The position numbers and the translations under genes are program-made. A stretch of 25,653 nucleotides of DNA, taken from assembly GCA_018712515.1 (NCBI GenBank), contig DVGW01000042.1, positions 1-25,653 on the forward strand, written 5' to 3'. This document shows positions 21,616 through 25,653 of this stretch, one piece after another. Source of the stretch: Aphodovivens avicola. GTDB lineage: Bacteria; Actinomycetota; Coriobacteriia; Coriobacteriales; Eggerthellaceae. The notes beneath the pieces are model-generated. The model was not told the origin of the DNA and ran no database searches. It worked only from the letters and a program-made list of their open reading frames with translations. Position 1 is the stretch's first letter; each line of letters opens with the position of its first letter.

Positions 21616-22827
21616 ATGCTTTCGGCTGAAGAACAACTGCGTATCATCAAATCGGGCGCGGCGAACATCGTTCCCGAGGAGGAGCTTCTGAAGAAGCTCA
21701 AGCGGGGCGAGCCGCTCAACATCAAGCTTGGCGTGGATCCCACCAGCCCCGATCTGCATCTCGGCCACGCGGTGCCGCTGCGCAAGATGCGCCAGTTCCA
21801 GGATCTGGGCCATCGCGTCACCCTCATCATCGGCAACGGCACGGCGCTCATCGGCGATCCGTCCGGCAAGAACACGACGCGTCCCCAGCTCACCCAGGAG
21901 CAGGTCGAGGCCAACGCCAAGACCTACGTCGAGCAGGCGTTCAACGTGCTCGACCCCGAGAAGACCACCGTCGTCTACAACGCGGACTGGATCCTCAAGC
22001 TCGATCTGAAGGGCCTGCTGGAGCTGTGCTCCAAGTTCACGGTCGCCCGCATCCTCGAGCGTGACGACTTCACGAAGCGCTACCAGTCCCACACCCCTAT
22101 CGCCCTGCACGAGTTCCTGTACCCCGTGATGCAGGCGTACGACTCGGTCGTCATCAAGGCCGATGTCGAGATGGGCGGCAACGATCAGCTGTTCAACCTG
22201 CTCGCCGGCCGCGAGCTCATGGAGAAGATGGGCATGGAGCCCCAGGTCGCGCTCACCATGCCGCTGCTCGAGGGCACCGACGGCGTGCTGAAGATGTCGA
22301 AGAGCTACGGCAACTACGTCGGCCTGACCGACGAGCCCGCCGATATGTTCGGCAAGGTCATGTCGATCCCCGACGAGCTCATGCCGCGCTACTACCGCCT
22401 GGCCTCCACGCTTTCGGTGGACGAGGTCGACGAGATCGAGCGCGCGCTGGCAAACGACGAGCTGCATCCCAACAAGGCGAAGCGGGCGCTCGCGCGCAAC
22501 ATCGTGGCGCTGTACCACGACGAGGCGGCCGCCGAGGAGGCGGAAGCCCAGTTCGACCGCGTCTTCAAGCAGCACGAGGCTCCGGAGGAGATCCCCGAGT
22601 TCTCCGCCGACCTCACTCCCAACGAGGACGGCAAGGTGTACCTGGCCAAGCTGCTGCACGATGCCGGCATGGCGCCCAGCATCGGCGAGGCGCGTCGCCT
22701 CATCGACGGCGGCGGCGTCAAGATCAACGGCGCTGCCGTTCCCGCCAAGTCCTACAACGTCGAACCCTGCGAGCTTGAGGGCGCGACGGTCCAGGTGGGC
22801 AAGCGCAAGTTCGTCAAGCTGGTCTAG
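21616..22827 (+). CDS. tyrS: Tyrosine-tRNA ligase (TyrZ-like type)
   Basis: The enzyme charges tRNA-Tyr. The 403-residue protein has the class I motifs HLGH (48-51) and KMSKS (226-230), the tyrosine-binding region GNDQLFNLLAGR, and a C-terminal S4 RNA-binding domain (about 338-403). The KLGVDPTSPDLHLGHAVPL start and the KMSKS form of the second motif place it in the second bacterial group (often named TyrZ or TyrS2) rather than the KFGKS-type TyrS. The RBS is AAAGAGG. It has its own promoter and terminator, and the proximity to tgt may be chance. Confidence 0.96.
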   Translation: MLSAEEQLRIIKSGAANIVPEEELLKKLKRGEPLNIKLGVDPTSPDLHLGHAVPLRKMRQFQDLGHRVTLIIGNGTALIGDPSGKNTTRPQLTQEQVEANAKTYVEQAFNVLDPEKTTVVYNADWILKLDLKGLLELCSKFTVARILERDDFTKRYQSHTPIALHEFLYPVMQAYDSVVIKADVEMGGNDQLFNLLAGRELMEKMGMEPQVALTMPLLEGTDGVLKMSKSYGNYVGLTDEPADMFGKVMSIPDELMPRYYRLASTLSVDEVDEIERALANDELHPNKAKRALARNIVALYHDEAAAEEAEAQFDRVFKQHEAPEEIPEFSADLTPNEDGKVYLAKLLHDAGMAPSIGEARRLIDGGGVKINGAAVPAKSYNVEPCELEGATVQVGKRKFVKLV

Positions 22828-22850
22828 CGACCTGCGTCATCCAAAGCTTG

Positions 22851-22884
22851 AAGGGCATCGTCTGCGGGCGGTGCCCTTTTTCTT
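22851..22884 (+). terminator. Rho-independent terminator of tyrS
   Basis: AAGGGCATCG (22851-22860) pairs with CGGTGCCCTT (22869-22878, one T-G pair), followed by TTTTTCTTT. Confidence 0.88.
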
Positions 22885-23029
22885 TGCCGAAAACCGGATT
22901 ACTATGAAAATTGTTGAAAGGATCCTCCGCTTTCAAACGTGTTCTAAGTGAGTTGGATAAAACGACGGATCGGCAGCGCGGGCCGGGTGCCACGGCGCCG
23001 GAAGATCCGGAGGCGGACAGGAGGCTCTC
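22885..23029 (+). promoter_or_regulatory. Leader region of the sigma/anti-sigma operon
   Basis: No gene is seen. The 7-bp inverted repeat TTGAAAG (22914-22920) / CTTTCAA (22930-22936) lies in the upstream part, where a promoter is expected, and could be an operator. TACTAT (22900-22905) is a weak -10 candidate. I could not identify a convincing ECF-type promoter. The RBS is ACAGGAGG before the ATG at 23030. Confidence 0.35.
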
Positions 23030-23629
23030 ATGAACACGAACGATCAGACTGTTTCGGGCAAAAGCCGCAAGAGCCTGGTGGCGCTGGGCGTCGTGGCGGC
23101 GATCGTGGCGCTTGCGGGCGCGGTGGCCATCGGCGTGGGCAGCGCTTCGGCGGAGCAGCCCGGAGTCCAGCCCGCGATGACGGGCACCGCCGTCACCTCC
23201 GGCGTCTCCTCGGGCGTCGCGTCGGCATGCGCGGGCTTTACGGATGCCGACGGCGACGGGATCTGCGATTTCCGCGGCACCCGCGGCGCGGGGGCCGCCG
23301 GCTGCTGGACGGATGCCGACGGCGACGGCGTCTGCGACAACTGCGGCGACTATGTCGATGCCGATGGCGATGGCGTGTGCGACAACAGGGGATCGCAGCG
23401 GGGCGTCGGATGCGGCGGTTACGTTGATGCCGAAGGTGACGGAATCTGCGACAACTGCGGCTCCTCGTCGTGCTGGGGCGGCGGCAATCGCTACGGCCAA
23501 GGCGCCGATGCGGGCAACGGCTACGGATACGGTTCCGGCAACGGCTATGGCCCTGGCGACGGCACCGGATACGGTGCGGCAGGCGGCGGCCATCACGGCG
23601 CCCACCATGGCGCGGGCCGCGCCGCATAG
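23030..23629 (+). CDS. Secreted or membrane-tethered protein with four DxDGDGxCD calcium-type repeats
   Basis: This 199-residue protein begins with a basic region and a hydrophobic segment (about 14-41, ending SASA-EQP), a signal peptide or anchor. It then carries four copies of (T/V)DA(D/E)GDG(I/V)CD at 71-80, 94-103, 109-118 and 132-141, the pattern of thrombospondin type-3 or EF-hand-like calcium loops. Cys follows the loops, several as CDNCG. The rest (149-199) is Gly/Tyr-rich and ends in a His-rich tail (GGGHHGAHHG). Binding of calcium or another divalent metal is likely from the acidic loops. The gene is first in a row with an ECF sigma factor and an RsgI-like anti-sigma, 37 bases upstream of the former. 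It may be the sensor, the signal or a target of that pair. Confidence 0.85.
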   Translation: MNTNDQTVSGKSRKSLVALGVVAAIVALAGAVAIGVGSASAEQPGVQPAMTGTAVTSGVSSGVASACAGFTDADGDGICDFRGTRGAGAAGCWTDADGDGVCDNCGDYVDADGDGVCDNRGSQRGVGCGGYVDAEGDGICDNCGSSSCWGGGNRYGQGADAGNGYGYGSGNGYGPGDGTGYGAAGGGHHGAHHGAGRAA

Positions 23630-23666
23630 GGTTCCGTAGTCGGGTCGTCCCGCGGTCGAGAAGAGC

Positions 23667-24158
23667 ATGCGCCCCCAACACGACATCGAAGAGGCGATGG
23701 TACGGCACGCAGACGCCGTATGGCGCGTCTGCGTGCTGCATTTTTCCGAGTGCCAGGATGCGCAGGACGCGTTTCAGAACACGTTCCTCAAATACTCTCT
23801 CGCCGATGAGGCGCGCTTCAACGACGACGAGCATCGAAAAGCGTGGCTTTTGCGCACCGCCGCCAACGCATGCAAGGATATCTGGCGTGCGACGTCGCGC
23901 CGCACGGCGCGGCAGGCGGGAGCGGAGAACCTTGCCGTCGTCGAAGCGGACGACCCGTCGATGCAACCGGGATCGTTCCAAAGCGAGGTGGTCGATGCGA
24001 TGCGCGGACTGGACGATCCTCCACGCACTCCGCTGTACCTGTCCCTTTGCGAGGGATACACCGCGCCCGAGATAGCGGAGATGCTTTCGGCGCCGGTGAA
24101 CACGGTGTACACCTGGATCTCGCGCGGCAAGGCGACGTTGAGGGAGCTTCTGCGATGA
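23667..24158 (+). CDS. ECF-type RNA polymerase sigma factor
   Basis: The protein has 163 residues. The N-terminal half resembles sigma region 2 (VRHADAVWRVCVLHFSECQD, AQDAFQNTFLKY, then HRKAWLLRTAANACKD with the -10 recognition helix). The C-terminal half is region 4 with a helix-turn-helix (YTAPEIAEMLSAPVNTVYTWISRGKATLR). There is no region 3, which defines the ECF class. The RBS GAGAAG lies before ATG 23667. The stop codon overlaps the start of the anti-sigma gene (ATGA), the usual coupling of such pairs. The regulon is unknown. It probably also drives its own operon. Confidence 0.93.
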   Translation: MRPQHDIEEAMVRHADAVWRVCVLHFSECQDAQDAFQNTFLKYSLADEARFNDDEHRKAWLLRTAANACKDIWRATSRRTARQAGAENLAVVEADDPSMQPGSFQSEVVDAMRGLDDPPRTPLYLSLCEGYTAPEIAEMLSAPVNTVYTWISRGKATLRELLR

Positions 24159-25198
24159 GCAAATCTGACGACATCCGCACGATGCGCGCCGCTTCGGCAG
24201 GGCACGAGGGCGGCCGGGAGCCGTGGGAGGACGCCGTGCGCGAGGCGTTCGACGCCGTGCACGCCCCCGAAGCGCTCAAAGCCGCTACGCTGGAGGCGAT
24301 CGAGGCGCGTCGCTCGCAGGCGGACGACGCGGCTGCGCCGACGGGGGATTCGATATCGCGCCCCGCCGTAACCGCTGCAAATGCCAAGGGCGAAGGGGAC
24401 GATCTCTCCGCATCCCTTCCGCATCGCGGCGAGATGGCGCAGCCCGCTCCCCAGCGCAAGCGGGGATTCAAGGGGGTGCGTCGCGCGCTCGCGGCGGCGG
24501 CGTGCCTGCTGGCGGTCGTCGCCGGCGTCTTCGGTTTCCGCCTGTACAGCGAGCCGGCCGCCTACGTGGGCATCGACATCAATCCTTCGCTGGAGCTGTC
24601 GGTGAACGCGTTCGGCACGGTGATCGATGCGCGTCCGCTCAACGAAGATGCGGATGCTGTGCTGCAAGGCGTTGCCTTGGAGGGCAGAAGCTACGAAGAT
24701 GCGCTTGCCATGTTGCTCCAAAGCGAGGCTCTTTCTATCTATATAGATGAGGACGCGTACGTGTCGGTGGGCGTGACGACCGACAACGAAGCGCTCGCGT
24801 CCCGCCTGCAAGGTGTGAGCGACGAATGCCTGCGAAACTCCTCCTGCAACGGTTCCTGCCATCGCGTGGATGGGGAGACGCGCGAAAGCGCGCACCATGC
24901 GGGCATGGGAGTGGGCAAATACGCGGCGGCCCAGCAGTTGATCGAGCTCGACTCCTCGGTGTCGTTTGAGGAATGCGCCGCTATGAGCATGAGGGAGCTG
25001 CGCGAGCGCATAGACGAATGCGGGGGAGAGCCGCAGGAAGGCCATCATGGCATGGGCCAGGGCGGTTCGAGCCAAAGCGCCGGCGATCGCAGAGGGCAGG
25101 GGCAAAATGGCTCCGGACAAGGCGCGGACACAGGTACCCAGGGAAAGGGCCAGGGCGCCGAAGGGGGTCATGGATACCATGGAGGCCATTCGGAATGA
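24155..25198 (+). CDS. RsgI-like membrane anti-sigma factor
   Basis: The protein has 347 residues. The cytoplasmic part (1-105) has a short helical region (about 21-53) suited to hold the sigma factor. One membrane segment (about 109-129) follows, then an extracytoplasmic part. Residues 137-170 (YVGIDINPSLELSVNAFGTV) match the conserved middle domain of RsgI-family anti-sigma factors. The outer part has five Cys (225, 231, 235, 274 and 289; CLRNSSCNGSCH). It ends in a disordered Gly/Gln/Ser tail with His-rich stretches (EGHHGMGQGG, GGHGYHGGHSE) much like the tail of the first protein in the operon. Translation overlaps the sigma gene by 4 bases. Clostridial RsgI proteins carry carbohydrate-binding domains; none is seen here, so the signal is unknown. 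Confidence 0.9.
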   Translation: MSKSDDIRTMRAASAGHEGGREPWEDAVREAFDAVHAPEALKAATLEAIEARRSQADDAAAPTGDSISRPAVTAANAKGEGDDLSASLPHRGEMAQPAPQRKRGFKGVRRALAAAACLLAVVAGVFGFRLYSEPAAYVGIDINPSLELSVNAFGTVIDARPLNEDADAVLQGVALEGRSYEDALAMLLQSEALSIYIDEDAYVSVGVTTDNEALASRLQGVSDECLRNSSCNGSCHRVDGETRESAHHAGMGVGKYAAAQQLIELDSSVSFEECAAMSMRELRERIDECGGEPQEGHHGMGQGGSSQSAGDRRGQGQNGSGQGADTGTQGKGQGAEGGHGYHGGHSE

Positions 25199-25428
25199 CG
25201 TTGTCGCGCGTGACGAGGTTCCGAACACTACAACTTGTGGTTTAACCTCAATTTGATTGTGCCTATGTGCGCTGTTTGTGAAGCGCAGATTTCTCGCGCT
25301 CGCAAACGTAAAAGACGCGTAATATATCCGAGCTGCTTCCGCCGGCCCCGTGTGAGAGAGCGAGGCCCGCGCTTGAGGCAAGAGCTTGGGAAGATTCGAA
25401 GCCAAACTCCGAGCGAGAAAAACTTCGA
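25199..25428. other. Gap between the anti-sigma gene and the rRNA promoter, no gene
   Basis: About 230 bases with lower GC and no supported gene. There are a few weak inverted repeats (for example ACTACAA/TTGTGGT near 25228-25242) and an isolated TAATAT (25320-25325) without a -35. No T-rich terminator for the sigma operon is obvious. Confidence 0.5.
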
Positions 25429-25476
25429 AACTTTTTAAAAAAAGTTCTTGACAGCAAGGACGGAAGCGAGTAAAGT
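25429..25476 (+). promoter_or_regulatory. rRNA-type promoter with A/T-tract (UP element)
   Basis: TTGACA (25448-25453) and TAAAGT (25471-25476) are spaced by 17 bases. Directly upstream is an A/T block made of AACTTTTT (25429-25436) and AAAAAGTT (25439-25446), suited to contact by the polymerase alpha subunit. This is the strongest promoter-like sequence of the window. Confidence 0.85.
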
Positions 25477-25653
25477 TATCTCTTGCGCCGCACGGGAGTG
25501 CGGAGCGGCCGAAGCCCCTCCGGGGGCGGAGGCGGGACCTTGAAAACCGGATACTGCGGAAGACGGAATTTTTCGAAGAGATGCGATGCGTCATCGAAGT
25601 CGCTGATAGACGACGATGGATCGCCCCGCGGCCCGGCGGCCCCCCCGATGGGG
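25477..25653 (+). other. Probable 5' leader of an rRNA operon, cut by the window edge
   Basis: The transcript would run through two hairpins, CCGCAC/GTGCGG (25488-25493/25498-25503) and GCCCC/GGGGC (25514-25518/25523-25527). It then continues through CTTGAAAACCGGATACTG, a phrase common in precursor rRNA leaders of Gram-positives. The 16S gene itself is not reached: the typical start with GAGTTTGATCCTGGCTCAG is absent. The last 30 bases are G/C blocks that look like a contig end. Confidence 0.65.

Noticed and set aside
24737..24748. Perfect 12-base palindrome ATCTATATAGAT
   Set aside because: It lies in the coding sequence of the anti-sigma gene and encodes a normal Ile-Tyr-Ile-Asp segment. 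One short palindrome of this size is not enough to claim a site.

Overview
The window looks like a chromosomal segment of a high-GC actinobacterium, most likely of the Coriobacteriia (an Eggerthellaceae-like gut anaerobe). The reasons are the GC-rich codon use, the modABC-moaA-moaC and ruvCAB neighbourhoods, a Gram-positive type LexA box, queH in place of queG, and an rRNA-type promoter at the right edge. This taxonomic call is inference. Both ends look like assembly breaks: a run of 13 C at bases 2-14, and an rRNA leader that stops before 16S.

Layout. (1) 1-2545: a chemotaxis-type CheB-CheR-PAS fusion whose CheB half is cut off at its N-terminus, followed by a strong terminator. (2) 2560-8390: a molybdenum block. 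It has modA (lipoprotein), modB (permease with an unusual secreted N-terminal domain), modC (ATPase), moaA and moaC. The leaders of modA and modB and the moaA-moaC gap are rich in inverted repeats. (3) 8391-10590: an islet on which I find one real gene, on the minus strand. It has AbiEi-like and PD-(D/E)XK-like features. It is flanked on both sides by GC-rich degenerate tandem repeats and by copies of a hairpin-forming motif, TTTGAGCACTTCTTC. (4) 10591-16322: pyk, yebC, then ruvC-ruvA-ruvB behind a clear SOS box, with a small hypothetical gene at the operon end. (5) 16323-16822: a cold-shock protein gene with a long leader and a terminator. (6) 16916-21445: queuosine genes queA, queH (minus strand, carrying a REP-like palindrome inside its reading frame), a HAD hydrolase and tgt. 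(7) 21568-22884: tyrS with promoter and terminator. (8) 23030-25198: a small secreted protein with four DxDGDGxCD repeats, an ECF sigma factor and an RsgI-like membrane anti-sigma factor. (9) 25429-25653: an A/T-tract, a near-consensus promoter and a structured leader typical of an rRNA operon.

How the genes work together. ModABC would import molybdate, and MoaA and MoaC convert GTP to cPMP, the first stage of molybdenum cofactor synthesis. The later moa, mog and moe genes are not here. RuvABC process Holliday junctions, and the LexA box predicts damage induction. QueA, Tgt and QueH cover the end of the queuosine pathway (insertion into tRNA, epoxyqueuosine formation and its reduction). No preQ1 synthesis genes are present in the window. 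The last operon is a trans-envelope signalling module whose signal and targets are unknown.

No tRNA, rRNA body, CRISPR array or transposase gene was seen.
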